Positions 16,753 through 28,710 are shown, numbered from the stretch's first letter. The stretch is DNA of 64,000 bases from Oscillospiraceae bacterium (GCA_902778665.1 CACYYN010000008.1:1-64000), one strand, 5' to 3'. Notes: a model not told the origin generated them from the letters alone. Translations and numbers: made by a program.

Positions 16753-17316
16753 ATGAGAACAAAAGATTTTGACAAACAGCAGCGAATAAAGCGGGCGATG
16801 GTACGGCTGATTCTGGAGGAAGGAATCAGCGGAGCGTCGATCTCCAAAATAGCGAGGGAAGCGGATGTTTCTTCGGCAACGATCTATGTCTATTACAACA
16901 GCAAAGAAGAGATGCTTGCCGAGGTATTCCGGGAATGCTCCCATGATACCTATCTCTTTCTCAAGAGGCGCCTCAGTGAGAGCATGAGTGCTGCGGAGCT
17001 GATTGAGGCGATTGTAAGAGGATATTACGACTACAGCGTAGAGAATGAAGAAATCTTCAGCTTTGTGGAGCAATGTTCTCGGTGTCCCACCCTGTCAGGG
17101 AATGTATGCGAGGAAGAATGCTACTGCGGGATATTTGACCTTCTCCATGCTTTCCAGAGCCGGGGCGAGATTCGCAATTACAGTGATGTGAACCTGAATG
17201 CATTGCTGTTTGCCCCTGTCCGTTTTCTGAGTATGCAGCACAGAATACCGGAAGACAGCCGGAAAGAACACCTCAGTGAACTGGTGGATATTCTGCAGAC
17301 GCTGCTGATCTGCTGA
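16753..17316 (+). CDS. TetR family regulator, probable repressor of lon
   Basis: 187 residues. The helix-turn-helix ISKIAREADVSSATIYVYYN lies at about residues 34-53. The C-terminal domain has a cluster of cysteines (CSRCP near residue 113, then CEEECYC near 124), which might bind metal or respond to oxidants; this is inference. Its own promoter carries a palindromic operator, and a similar sequence lies before the lon-like gene directly downstream. Confidence 0.9.
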   Translation: MRTKDFDKQQRIKRAMVRLILEEGISGASISKIAREADVSSATIYVYYNSKEEMLAEVFRECSHDTYLFLKRRLSESMSAAELIEAIVRGYYDYSVENEEIFSFVEQCSRCPTLSGNVCEEECYCGIFDLLHAFQSRGEIRNYSDVNLNALLFAPVRFLSMQHRIPEDSRKEHLSELVDILQTLLIC

Positions 17317-17329
17317 AACCAAACACATA

Positions 17330-17356
17330 TCTCCCTGACATTTGCGGTCAGGGAGA
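17330..17356 (+). repeat. Perfect inverted repeat between tetR and lon
   Basis: TCTCCCTGAC and GTCAGGGAGA form a perfect 10-base-pair stem with a 7-base loop. It is followed by A residues rather than T, so it is not a standard terminator on the plus strand; it may stabilise or attenuate the tetR-lon transcript. Confidence 0.55.
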
Positions 17357-17376
17357 AAAAAGACAGAAATAATAAA

Positions 17377-17390
17377 CGAACACTCATTTA
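17377..17390 (+). promoter_or_regulatory. Second candidate TetR operator, upstream of lon
   Basis: CGAACACTCATTTA shares GAA and TCATTTA in the same spacing with the palindromic operator in the tetR promoter. It lies 18 bases before the lon start codon, where a bound repressor would block transcription. Confidence 0.45.
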
Positions 17391-17408
17391 ACTAAGTTGG
17401 AGGAAATT

Positions 17409-19721
<2,313 letters not shown>

Positions 19722-19828
19722 CCGTGTTTCAGCAAGGAGCAATTCCTGCTTGTCAGAAAGCGGATTGTAAGATACAATAAAAGATAATTGCCGCGAATGG
19801 TTTCAGCGGCAGTGGAAAGGAAACGGAA

Positions 19829-20044
19829 ATGGACGAACTGTATGTAACAAGAGAGACCCTGATCGGAGAGATCGTCAACGACTATCCGGAGGCGACCGAT
19901 GTGCTGCTTTCTATCGGAATGCATTGCCTGGGCTGCCCGGCCTCCCAGGGGGAGAGCCTGGAAGAGGCCTGTGCCGTACACGGCTTTGAGCCATCCGCCG
20001 TGGTGAGAGCCATTAATCGCAAGATCGCGGAGGAACGGGGCTGA
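19829..20044 (+). CDS. DUF1858 domain protein
   Basis: 71 residues. ETLIGEIVNDYPEATDVLLS leads into GMHCLGCPASQGESLEEAC, the CxxC motif of DUF1858 (hybrid-cluster-associated disulfide) proteins, which are typical of anaerobes. Function is unknown, probably redox or iron-sulfur related. It has a good ribosome binding site (AAAGGAAACGGAA) and is followed at once by a very stable hairpin. Confidence 0.9.
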   Translation: MDELYVTRETLIGEIVNDYPEATDVLLSIGMHCLGCPASQGESLEEACAVHGFEPSAVVRAINRKIAEERG

Positions 20045-20057
20045 ATCGACACGCTGT

Positions 20058-20100
20058 AACAGGATAGAGGCCGGCTGAATAAGCCGGCCTCTATCCTGTT
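20058..20100. terminator. Bidirectional terminator between DUF1858 and gtrA-like genes
   Basis: AACAGGATAGAGGCCGGC and GCCGGCCTCTATCCTGTT form a perfect 18-base-pair stem with a 7-base loop. It lies between convergent genes and touches the stop codon of the minus-strand gene. The T tract is poor on both sides; the exceptional stem makes termination or transcript-end protection likely. Confidence 0.65.
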
Positions 20101-20530
20101 AGCCATTATTATCCTTTTTTGCCAGATCGTTTGTATCAATAGATCCGCGGAAGACAACAAAAGTGTCGTAGAGATATTCTGTCACGAAATTCAGGATCAT
20201 GTTGATTGCGGTAACCAGATATTCGTTCCAAAGCAGCTTCTCGACGAGATAGTTTCCCAAAATTGTTGATAGAGGAGTAAACACTGCATAATATAATGCA
20301 ACCTTGAGCATAGCCAGGGGAACATTGTTTGCAGAGCGGAAAGTAAATTTCCGGTTCAGTGTAAAATTCCAAAGGACAGAGAGCACCAGCGCAATCAGAT
20401 AACATGGCCAGTAACTCCAGAAAGTAAACTCGTTAAGGAGTGTGAAGGAGACGAATTCAATAATCCCTGCACTGGCAGAGAACAGTGTGAACTTAACTGC
20501 CCGCCAGATCTCTTTTTTGTTATTTTTCAT
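20099..20530 (-). CDS. GtrA-like membrane protein
   Basis: 143 residues, four helices. VKFTLFSASAGIIEFVSFTL, the NFTLNRKFTFR loop, and the late NFVTEYLYDTFVVFR match the GtrA/DPMS family, which helps move lipid-linked sugars across the membrane or assists membrane glycosyltransferases. It lies downstream of the second degV gene, 23 bases away on the same strand. Confidence 0.88.
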   Translation of the reverse strand: MKNNKKEIWRAVKFTLFSASAGIIEFVSFTLLNEFTFWSYWPCYLIALVLSVLWNFTLNRKFTFRSANNVPLAMLKVALYYAVFTPLSTILGNYLVEKLLWNEYLVTAINMILNFVTEYLYDTFVVFRGSIDTNDLAKKDNNG

Positions 20531-20553
20531 CAGGAGCCCTCATTTCCTATAGA

Positions 20554-21402
20554 TTACTGCTCGATAAAAAGAACGCCGAGGGTTTTCGGCCCGCAATGCG
20601 ATGAAACTGTGCAGCCGGCCACGGTGTGATGAACTTCCTCACAACCGGAGAGATCCTTTACAAGGGCTTCCAGATCTGCCAGCACGGCAGGGTCCACTTC
20701 GCCCGACTCGGTAATAAAGATGTGCCCCGGACGTATTTTTTTCCCGGACAGACGCTCTGTAATGTACTGCCGGTACACATGCTCTATTTTTCCGCGGTAT
20801 TTTTTGTAAACCTCCAGCTTGCCTGCTCGCATTTCCAGGCCGGGCTTGATTTTCAGCAGATTTGCACCGAAAGCAGTCACGCCGGTGCATCGGCCGCCCT
20901 TCCACATAAATTCCAGCGAGTCCAGCACAAAGCTGGTGGACACCTTCTGCCGCAGGTCACTGACATGTACGGCAATATCGAAAGCGCTCATGCCGCGATC
21001 GCGGCATTCTGCGGCTTCTATTGCCAGAAGCCCGATGCCAGTTGAGAGCATGGTGCTGTCTATAACGTAAACACCGGTCAGCTCATCTGCTGCAAGGCGT
21101 GCAGCATTGTATGATCCCGAGAGCTCCGCACTGATATCAAAGTGGACAATTTCATATCCCTGATCTACGTATGACTGGAAGAAATCCAGAAAGTTCTGAA
21201 CACTGGGGGCAGAAGTCTTCGGCAAAGTGCCATCCTTTCGGAAGCGAGCGTACATATCGTCAGGTGTAAAGGATTCACCATCCAGAAAACTGGATTCACC
21301 GAGTGTTATAGTGAGAGGAACGATCTGAATCTGATAACGGGAGCGGAGCTCCGGAGAAAGATCACAAGTACTGTCTGAAGAAATGATAACAGGTTTGCTC
21401 AT
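20554..21402 (-). CDS. DegV family fatty-acid-binding protein
   Basis: 282 residues from ATG 21402 (a TTG four codons upstream abuts the AAGGATGG site). SSDSTCDLSPELRSRY at the start, KTSAPSVQNFLDFF, ISAELSGSYNAARLA and EFMWKGGRCTG are DegV signatures. It is the second DegV protein of the window and is only distantly similar to the one at 975. It probably presents a fatty acid to a FakA kinase located elsewhere. It is likely co-transcribed with ppaC, 20 bases upstream. Confidence 0.93.
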   Translation of the reverse strand: MSKPVIISSDSTCDLSPELRSRYQIQIVPLTITLGESSFLDGESFTPDDMYARFRKDGTLPKTSAPSVQNFLDFFQSYVDQGYEIVHFDISAELSGSYNAARLAADELTGVYVIDSTMLSTGIGLLAIEAAECRDRGMSAFDIAVHVSDLRQKVSTSFVLDSLEFMWKGGRCTGVTAFGANLLKIKPGLEMRAGKLEVYKKYRGKIEHVYRQYITERLSGKKIRPGHIFITESGEVDPAVLADLEALVKDLSGCEEVHHTVAGCTVSSHCGPKTLGVLFIEQ

Positions 21403-21422
21403 TTGTGAATTCAACCATCCTT

Positions 21423-23027
21423 TTAGCCCCAGAGTGCCGTGAGCATGGGGATAATCTGCTTTTTGCGGCTCATTACGCCGGGTAAGAACATTTCATTATC
21501 TTTTGGCGTGACATTGAACGCCTGAGACATAACCTCGTCGCTGCCCAGAAAGATCAGGTAAGATCCTTCCAGCAGTACGTCTGTCAGCATGAGAATAATA
21601 ATGTCAAGCTCCTGGGCTTTCTTAAGATTACGCATGACATCCAGAAATTCCGGTTTGCGTTTCAGCAGTGTGGCAGAATCGGCACAGGTAATCTGCCCAA
21701 CGCCCAGATTCTGGCCGGAAATATGGAAGAGCTTATAGTCTGTCTGCAGCAGCTCAGCAGCAGTTTTTTCTGCGGCACCGGAGTTGGAGAAGAGTTCTTT
21801 GCCCAGCTGCTCAATAGAGATGCCGGCAATTTTGGAAAGCCGTTCTGCCATGGCAACGTCTTTTTTGGTACAGGTTGGCGATTTGAACATAACCGTGTCT
21901 GAAAGGATGGCGGCAGCCATGAGGCCTGCAATTTTCGGAGATGGAATTACACCATATTCCTGATACATTGCGGTCAGTATGGTGTTTGTGCTGCCGACCG
22001 GCTCATTGCGGACAGAAACGGGCATTGTTGTTTGAATATCGGCAAGACGGTGATGATCGATTATCTCCATAATTTCCACCTGATCCAGGCCAACAACAGA
22101 CTGAGCGGCTTCATTGTGGTCAACCAGCACTACCTGCTTGCGGCGCGGGCGAAGCAGGTGATAACGGGAGATCGTCCCTACCACATGCTCCTCTTCGTCC
22201 AGAACGGGATAGGCACGGAAACGGCTTTCCAGAAGCACTTCCCGCACATCATCCAGATAATCCGAGAGATGGAAGCATACAATGTCTTTCGTGTGGCAGA
22301 TGGTCTTGACCGGTTGTGCCTGGTAGATGAGCCTTGAAACAACCCGGCCGTCCATCGGGGTGGAGATAATGCACGGGCTCTGGAGAGATGCCCATTCCGG
22401 TTTGAGCTCAGCCTGGCAGAGAATTACACATGTTGCGCCGTGTTCGATTGCACGGTCAATGGCATCAGGCTGATTGCCGGATATCAGAATACCGTCTTTG
22501 CATCGACCGCTCTCGAAAGCAGATGGCAGAGCCACCACCACATTGCCGGAAACAGAATTGACGGTGTTGTAAAGCTCATTTACGATGCGGCCTTCAATCA
22601 CGCTCAGAAGATTGAATAGCGGCAGATCATCAATGACGCCGGAATAAACGGTCTCCATATCAAAAGTTGCAATATCTCCTGCAGAGATAACACCGTAAAG
22701 TGTGCCGTCGTCATTGATAATCGGCAGGGTTGCAACCTCGTTTTTGCGCATGGTAGTCCAGGCAAGATTAATGGGGACTGATCCGGTCAGTTCAGGAGGC
22801 TGGTCAAAATCAAGATCACGAACCTGCGTCCGCATATCCTTGACGAATTCGGGAGGATCAAGACCGAGAAGATCCAGTATATGGCGGGTTTCATCGTTAA
22901 CAGAGCCGATCCGCACAGCTTTGTACTGCCTGTCTCCGATTGCATTGCGGAGATTGGCATAGGCAATGGAAGCGGCAATGGAATCTGTGTCGGGATTGCG
23001 GTGACCGGTTACATATATCTCACCCAT
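21423..23027 (-). CDS. ppaC: Manganese-dependent inorganic pyrophosphatase with CBS and DRTGG domains
   Basis: 534 residues. The DHH catalytic domain is split around a regulatory insert: GHRNPDTDSIAASIAYA at the start, then CBS 1 (about residues 72-120), a DRTGG domain, CBS 2 with FRAYPVLDEEEHVVGTISRY, then the DHH motif IIDHHRLADI and the DHHA2 domain. CBS-PPases of Clostridia hydrolyse pyrophosphate and are controlled by adenine nucleotides bound to the CBS pair. ATG 23027 follows TCAGGAGG. Confidence 0.95.
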   Translation of the reverse strand: MGEIYVTGHRNPDTDSIAASIAYANLRNAIGDRQYKAVRIGSVNDETRHILDLLGLDPPEFVKDMRTQVRDLDFDQPPELTGSVPINLAWTTMRKNEVATLPIINDDGTLYGVISAGDIATFDMETVYSGVIDDLPLFNLLSVIEGRIVNELYNTVNSVSGNVVVALPSAFESGRCKDGILISGNQPDAIDRAIEHGATCVILCQAELKPEWASLQSPCIISTPMDGRVVSRLIYQAQPVKTICHTKDIVCFHLSDYLDDVREVLLESRFRAYPVLDEEEHVVGTISRYHLLRPRRKQVVLVDHNEAAQSVVGLDQVEIMEIIDHHRLADIQTTMPVSVRNEPVGSTNTILTAMYQEYGVIPSPKIAGLMAAAILSDTVMFKSPTCTKKDVAMAERLSKIAGISIEQLGKELFSNSGAAEKTAAELLQTDYKLFHISGQNLGVGQITCADSATLLKRKPEFLDVMRNLKKAQELDIIILMLTDVLLEGSYLIFLGSDEVMSQAFNVTPKDNEMFLPGVMSRKKQIIPMLTALWG

Positions 23028-23149
23028 AAGAAAACCTCCTGATGAAAAGTTCAACAATAGAATTATACTATATCCGGAAGAAGATTGCACATATATTTTC
23101 CGGGAATTTAGCCAAATTTGAAAGTTTTTACTTTTTCGGCAAGAAAGGT

Positions 23150-23179
23150 TTGAATTAGGGTGCAGGAAGAGAGTATAAT
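23150..23179 (+). promoter_or_regulatory. Promoter of the miaB-mutS operon
   Basis: TTGAAT at 23150-23155 and TATAAT at 23174-23179 with an 18-base spacer, 44 bases before the miaB start. Confidence 0.6.
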
Positions 23180-23223
23180 AATAAAATTACAGGAATAGAC
23201 ACGGAACATGACGGAGGAAAAGA

Positions 23224-24645
23224 ATGTACAAACGCCAGACTATCAGCAGCGAAGAAATAGCAAGACAGAGAAACATCTGCAGTGAAATCTTTCAGCAGAT
23301 CAATGCATCCCGTGCGCATCCGCTGGCACTGGTGGATACATACGGCTGCCAGCAGAACGAGGCTGACAGCGAAAAAATCCGCGGATATCTCTCTGAAATG
23401 GGGTACGGCTTCACGCAGGATGAATACGAGGCGGATGTGATAGTAGTAAACACCTGTGCAGTACGTGAGCATGCGGAGATGCGGGTCCTGGGCAATGTGG
23501 GAGCACTGAACCACACCAAAAAGGCAAAGCCGGAGCAGATTATTGCTGTATGCGGATGTATGGTTCAGCAGGAGCATATGACGGAAAAAATCAAAAAATC
23601 TTACCCGATTGTAGATCTGGTATTCGGACCTCATGAGCTCTGGCGGTTTCCTGAACTGCTGCAGAGTGTTATGACACGGCATAAACGCATCTTCGCAACC
23701 GAAAAGGCGGACGGTGCTGTGACAGAGGGCATCCCCCTGAAACGTGACGGCAGTGTAAAAGCGTGGCTCTCTATCATGTATGGCTGCAACAACTTCTGCA
23801 CTTACTGTATCGTCCCTTATGTACGCGGACGTGAGCGCTCCCGCCTCCCGGAAGATATCCTTGCCGAGGCACGGCAGCTTGTTGCAGCAGGATATAAAGA
23901 CATTACTCTGCTCGGGCAGAATGTGAATTCATACGGCAAGGATCTTGACAACGGCGTAGATTTTGCAGACCTGATCCGGATGGTGGATGACATCCCGGGG
24001 GATTTTTTGATCCGGTTTATGACAAGTCATCCCAAAGACGCGACTGAAAAACTGTTTCGCACGATGGCGGAATGCCAAAAGTGTGCTCATCAGCTTCATC
24101 TGCCGGTACAGGCGGGAAGTGACAGAATCTTAAAGGCGATGAACCGCCATTATGACAGAGCGAAATACCTCGCACAGGTAAAGCTTGCCCGTCAGTATAT
24201 GCCTGATCTTGTGCTGACGACGGATATCATTGTAGGCTTCCCGGGAGAGACGGACGAGGAGTTTGAGGAGACCATTACCCTCTGTGAAGAAGTGCGGTAT
24301 GACGCCATGTTCACATTCATCTATTCCAAGCGCGTGGGCACGCCTGCAGCATCGATGCCGGATCCGTATTCGAGAGAAGACAAGCAGAAGCATTTTGATC
24401 GCCTGACAGAGGTTGCTAACCGAATCTCAGCGGAAAAACATGCTGCATATATCGGGACAAAACAACGGGTTCTCATTGACGGAGAAACCGGGCATGAGGA
24501 ATATAATCTATCGGCGCGTACCAACGGCGGGAGGCTCGTACATCTCAAGGGGGATCTTTCCCTGGTAGGAAGCTTCCGGGATGTAACAATAACGGGCGGA
24601 AACACATGGGCTCTGTATGGTAGCCTGGAAGAGGAAAATGCCTGA
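23224..24645 (+). CDS. miaB: tRNA-2-methylthio-N6-dimethylallyladenosine synthase
   Basis: 473 residues. The UPF0004 domain has cysteines in DTYGCQQNEADS, NTCAVREH and CGCMVQQ; the radical-SAM domain has YGCNNFCTYCIVPYVRGRE near residue 187; a TRAM domain closes the protein. MiaB adds the 2-methylthio group to i6A37 in tRNAs reading codons that begin with U. It lies 27 bases upstream of mutS, an arrangement frequent in Clostridia. Confidence 0.97.
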   Translation: MYKRQTISSEEIARQRNICSEIFQQINASRAHPLALVDTYGCQQNEADSEKIRGYLSEMGYGFTQDEYEADVIVVNTCAVREHAEMRVLGNVGALNHTKKAKPEQIIAVCGCMVQQEHMTEKIKKSYPIVDLVFGPHELWRFPELLQSVMTRHKRIFATEKADGAVTEGIPLKRDGSVKAWLSIMYGCNNFCTYCIVPYVRGRERSRLPEDILAEARQLVAAGYKDITLLGQNVNSYGKDLDNGVDFADLIRMVDDIPGDFLIRFMTSHPKDATEKLFRTMAECQKCAHQLHLPVQAGSDRILKAMNRHYDRAKYLAQVKLARQYMPDLVLTTDIIVGFPGETDEEFEETITLCEEVRYDAMFTFIYSKRVGTPAASMPDPYSREDKQKHFDRLTEVANRISAEKHAAYIGTKQRVLIDGETGHEEYNLSARTNGGRLVHLKGDLSLVGSFRDVTITGGNTWALYGSLEEENA

Positions 24646-24672
24646 AAACAGATACTCTGAGAGGAAAAGCGT

Positions 24673-27273
24673 ATGGCAGAACTGACACCGATGAAAAGGC
24701 AATATCTGGAGATCAAAGAGCAATATCAGGATTGTCTCCTGTTTTTCCGGTTGGGAGACTTCTATGAGATGTTCTATGACGATGCGTATATTGCGTCAAG
24801 AGATCTGGACATTGCCCTTACCACCAGAGACCGAAATGTGGAAAACCCGGATGAGAGGACACCTATGTGTGGTGTCCCTTATCATGCAGCGGACACCTAT
24901 ATTGCCAAACTGATTGCCAAAGGACATAAGGTAGCCATCTGTGAACAGATGGAGGATCCTGCTCTTGCCAAGGGGCTTGTAAAGAGAGATGTAATCCGCA
25001 TCATCACGCCGGGAACCGTGACGGACAGCTCCATGCTGGAGGAAAACCGGAGCAACTATATCTGTGCAATTTCTCTGACAGGGCAGAGAGGCGGCATTGC
25101 CTTCTGTGATATCACAACTGGTGAAATGTGCTGCGCGGCATTTGATGAGGATGCCGTCAGCCATATTCTCAATGAAATGGGCAGATTTGCACCCAGGGAG
25201 GCACTTCTTTCTCCGGAGGCAGCGGAAAACCGGCAGATAACCCAATTTCTGGCGGAAAAACTCAGTGCAATGCCGGAAACCGGACCGGAAAAATTTGAAT
25301 ATTCCGGAGCTGCGGCGAGGATGTGTGCCCAGTTTGGTTATAAAGATGTGGAAGAAGCTGGACTTCAGGAGGCAGAGGGAGCGGTCTCGGCAGTGGGGGC
25401 ACTGCTGAAGTATATCGACGAGACGCAGAAATTTGACATCAGCCATGTCAGCCACCTTGATATATTCAGAGGTGGAAAATACATGGAGATGGACTGGACC
25501 ACCCGCCGCAATCTGGAACTGACAGAGGCATTGAGGAGCGGAGAAAAGAGAGGCTCCCTTCTGTGGGTCCTCGACAAAACGAAAACCCCTATGGGCTCAC
25601 GTCTGCTGCGGTCCTGGGTGGAAAGACCTCTGCTCTCGGCAGTCGCCATCCGGAGACGCCTTGCGGCGGTGGACGAGCTCGTGGGTGACAATGTGAGACG
25701 CTCAGAGCTGATTGTCAAGCTCAAAGAGATCAGTGACATGCAGCGACTGGTCGGCCGGTGTGTATACGGCACAGCGGGCGGGAGAGATCTGCGGACCCTT
25801 GCCAACTGCTGTGCTGCTCTCCCGGGGATCAAGGAGATCCTGGCAGGTTTTACCTGTATGGAGCTGAAGGATATCGGAGCGATGGATATTCTGGAGGATA
25901 TCCGCGGAAGTATTGATGCCGCGATCTGTGATGAACCACCCTTTTCTGTCCGGGAAGGCGGGATTATTCGCACCGGTTATTCCAAAGAACTGGATGATCT
26001 GCGCAACGTTCGGGATAACGGAGCACAGATGGTCAAGGCACTGGAGGAACGGGAACGGGAGCGCACAGGCATCAAAAAACTGAAGGTAGGATACAACAAG
26101 GTATTCGGCTATTATATTGATATTCCTCGCTCGGCCGGGGAGGTGGATATCCCTGCAGACTATATCCGAAAACAGACCCTTGTTTCCAACGAGAGGTATT
26201 TTACGCAGGAACTTAAGGAGCTGGAAAACACGCTTCTGACCTCTCGGGAGCGAATTAATGAGCTGGAGTATAATTATTTTGCTGCCATCCGTGACCGTGT
26301 GGCATCAGATGTCAGCAGAATTCAGGCGACTTCCGATGCAGTGGCAAGGCTGGATGCCCTCTGCTCTCTTGCCGAAACGGCTGTTCGCAACCACTATACC
26401 ATGCCTGAAATTGACAACTCGGGGACGATTTCCATTGTAGAAGGACGTCACCCTGTGGTTGAACAGACGCTGAAGGATGTGCTCTTTGTCCCAAATGATA
26501 CATTCCTGAATGGAAAAGATGACCGTGTTGCCATTGTGACCGGACCTAATATGGCAGGAAAATCCACCTATATGCGGCAGACTGCACTGATTGTTCTGAT
26601 GGCGCAGATGGGTTCCTTTGTCCCGGCACGCAGTGCCACCATCGGGATCGTGGACAGAGTGTTTACGAGAATCGGTGCGTCGGATGATCTTGCCTCCGGG
26701 CATTCCACCTTTATGGTGGAGATGAATGAGATGGCTAATATCCTGAAGTATGCAACGAGCTCTTCTCTGCTGATTCTGGATGAAATCGGGCGTGGAACCT
26801 CCACTTTTGACGGGATGGCAATTGCCAGGGCGGTTCTGGAATACTGTGCCGACAAAAAGAAACTCGGTGCGAAGACGATGTTTGCCACACACTACCATGA
26901 GCTGTCTGCGCTGGAGGGTGAAATTGACGGCGTCAGAAACTATAATATTTCGGCAAAAAAACAGGGAGGGACGCTTGTATTTCTGAGAAAGATTCTTCGC
27001 GGTGCAGCCGATGACAGTTACGGCATTGAGGTTGCCAAACTTGCCGGTTTGCCGGATGCTGTGGTAAATAAGGCCAAGGCTTATCTGAAGGAATTTGAAT
27101 CGGAGGGCGTGAGCAGTCTTCCTGAGCATCGGACAGAGAGCGGGCAGATTTCTTTCGCAGACGTGGGTGTTGATGAAGTCAGGCGGATTCTCGAGGCAAC
27201 AGACCTGAATGCACTGACGCCCCTTGAAGCAATGAATCTCCTCAGTGAACTGCAGAAAAAGGCACGGGCATAA
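24673..27273 (+). CDS. mutS: DNA mismatch repair protein MutS
   Basis: 866 residues, full length. The mismatch-reading motif GDFYEMF is at about residue 31, the long clamp region spans about 420-560, and the ATPase has Walker A GPNMAGKSTYMRQTA at about 625-639, DDLASGHSTFMVEM, Walker B LLILDEIGRGTSTFDG, and the FATHYHEL signature. It recognises base mismatches and recruits MutL; no mutL follows in the window, where a CPBP protease gene is found instead. Confidence 0.98.
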   Translation: MAELTPMKRQYLEIKEQYQDCLLFFRLGDFYEMFYDDAYIASRDLDIALTTRDRNVENPDERTPMCGVPYHAADTYIAKLIAKGHKVAICEQMEDPALAKGLVKRDVIRIITPGTVTDSSMLEENRSNYICAISLTGQRGGIAFCDITTGEMCCAAFDEDAVSHILNEMGRFAPREALLSPEAAENRQITQFLAEKLSAMPETGPEKFEYSGAAARMCAQFGYKDVEEAGLQEAEGAVSAVGALLKYIDETQKFDISHVSHLDIFRGGKYMEMDWTTRRNLELTEALRSGEKRGSLLWVLDKTKTPMGSRLLRSWVERPLLSAVAIRRRLAAVDELVGDNVRRSELIVKLKEISDMQRLVGRCVYGTAGGRDLRTLANCCAALPGIKEILAGFTCMELKDIGAMDILEDIRGSIDAAICDEPPFSVREGGIIRTGYSKELDDLRNVRDNGAQMVKALEERERERTGIKKLKVGYNKVFGYYIDIPRSAGEVDIPADYIRKQTLVSNERYFTQELKELENTLLTSRERINELEYNYFAAIRDRVASDVSRIQATSDAVARLDALCSLAETAVRNHYTMPEIDNSGTISIVEGRHPVVEQTLKDVLFVPNDTFLNGKDDRVAIVTGPNMAGKSTYMRQTALIVLMAQMGSFVPARSATIGIVDRVFTRIGASDDLASGHSTFMVEMNEMANILKYATSSSLLILDEIGRGTSTFDGMAIARAVLEYCADKKKLGAKTMFATHYHELSALEGEIDGVRNYNISAKKQGGTLVFLRKILRGAADDSYGIEVAKLAGLPDAVVNKAKAYLKEFESEGVSSLPEHRTESGQISFADVGVDEVRRILEATDLNALTPLEAMNLLSELQKKARA

Positions 27274-27998
27274 TGGAGGAGAAAACAACCGGCGTATTCA
27301 CCAGCGCCATGACCAGACGCGAACTGATTCTTACTCTGATCTGGCTGCCCATCCATCTTCTCGTGCTGCCGCGTCTGGCAATGATGCTGATGGAAAAGAA
27401 TGTGATAGGAGAAAGCCAGGCGAACATGCTGATTTACGGAGTGGGTGCACTCTACATGGTGGTTTCCTGCTTTGGCTTTCTGAGAAGAGACTATGATCCG
27501 CTCTGCGAAAATCTTCTCTTCTGTCTTGTGCAGATTGCACTCAGCTATTGTATGATGATGGGGTTTAACCTCTGCATCTCCGGTATTCTTACAGGGGTTG
27601 AGGCATTGCTGGGCAATGGCATCACGGAAAACCTGAACAACGAAGCAATTATGGATCTGGCAAGGACAGACAGCCGGGCTATTACAGCAATGGCGGTTTT
27701 TCTCGCACCGCTGACGGAAGAAATGCTGTTTCGCGGGGCAATTTTCGGCGGAATCCGGAAAAAGAACCGGATTGCGGCGTATGCGGTGAGTATGCTGCTG
27801 TTTTCGATATATCACACCTGGGGATATGCGATAGATGATCCGTCCTATTGGCTGTACACCATACAATATCTGCCGGCGGCATATCTGCTGTGCCGCTGCT
27901 ATGAACGCACCAATTCCATCTGGTGCAGTATATTTTTCCATATGCTGGTCAACCATATCTCCATGAGAATGCTGACAATACTGGAGGAGCTGTTATGA
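27273..27998 (+). CDS. CPBP family intramembrane metalloprotease
   Basis: 241 residues with about six helices. The catalytic motifs of the CPBP/Abi family are present: APLTEEMLFRGAIFGG (EExxxR) at about residues 146-161, SIYHTWGYAI, and the late FFHMLVNHISM. Substrate unknown. The start overlaps the mutS stop and the end overlaps trmO, so it is part of the mutS operon. Confidence 0.92.
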   Translation: MEEKTTGVFTSAMTRRELILTLIWLPIHLLVLPRLAMMLMEKNVIGESQANMLIYGVGALYMVVSCFGFLRRDYDPLCENLLFCLVQIALSYCMMMGFNLCISGILTGVEALLGNGITENLNNEAIMDLARTDSRAITAMAVFLAPLTEEMLFRGAIFGGIRKKNRIAAYAVSMLLFSIYHTWGYAIDDPSYWLYTIQYLPAAYLLCRCYERTNSIWCSIFFHMLVNHISMRMLTILEELL

Positions 27999-28693
27999 CA
28001 GAAACCGTGCTACATCCGATCGCACATATGGAGAGCGATTTCGGCACGAAGTTTGGCATTCCGCGGCAATCCGGGATGGTGAAGGAGCTGAAATCGCGAA
28101 TTGTATTTGAACCGGAATACCGACAGATTGAAACCTTGCGGGGAATTGATGAATTTTCCCATCTCTGGCTGATCTGGCAGTTTTCGGAAAATGTTGGGGC
28201 AGAATGGTCTCCTACCGTTCGGCCGCCAAGATTCGGCGGAAACATCCGGCAGGGAGTTTTTGCCACGCGATCTCCCTTCCGGCCAAATTTTCTGGGGCTT
28301 TCCTGTGTCAGGCTGGAGGCTGTTGAAGAGAAGAAAGGATGCGGGCTGACGCTTCTGGTTTCGGGAGCTGACCTGATGGACGGCACACCGATTTTTGATA
28401 TCAAACCATATCTTCCGTATTCTGACTGTATAAGCGATGCAAAAGACGGGTTTGCCCCAAGGCCGGAATTCACACTTGATGTAGTCTTTGCGGATGGGGT
28501 ACTGGAAAAGATCCCCGAAGAGAAGCAGCAGGCGCTGCGAAAGGTGCTGATGTGTGACCCTCGCCCACGGTATCATGATGATGCAGACAGAATCTATGGC
28601 ATGGAATTTGCCGGCAGAGATGTCCGTTTTCGTGTGGAAGGGACAGTTCTGACCGTTTTGGAGATAAATAAGCTTTCTCCGAGAGAACAGTAA
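27995..28693 (+). CDS. trmO: tRNA (adenine(37)-N6)-methyltransferase TrmO/TsaA family
   Basis: 232 residues. PIAHMESDFGTKFGIPRQSG opens a TsaA/YaeB-like beta-barrel; GIDEFSHLWLIWQFSEN, FATRSPFRPNFLGLSCVRL and LMDGTPIFDIKPYLPYSD are the conserved SAM-binding and structural blocks. It methylates t6A37 in tRNA-Thr in E. coli. It overlaps the CPBP gene by 4 bases, with GGAGGAGC before ATG 27995. Last gene before a terminator. Confidence 0.93.
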   Translation: MTETVLHPIAHMESDFGTKFGIPRQSGMVKELKSRIVFEPEYRQIETLRGIDEFSHLWLIWQFSENVGAEWSPTVRPPRFGGNIRQGVFATRSPFRPNFLGLSCVRLEAVEEKKGCGLTLLVSGADLMDGTPIFDIKPYLPYSDCISDAKDGFAPRPEFTLDVVFADGVLEKIPEEKQQALRKVLMCDPRPRYHDDADRIYGMEFAGRDVRFRVEGTVLTVLEINKLSPREQ

Positions 28694-28710
28694 AATAGAA
28701 AACAAGACAG

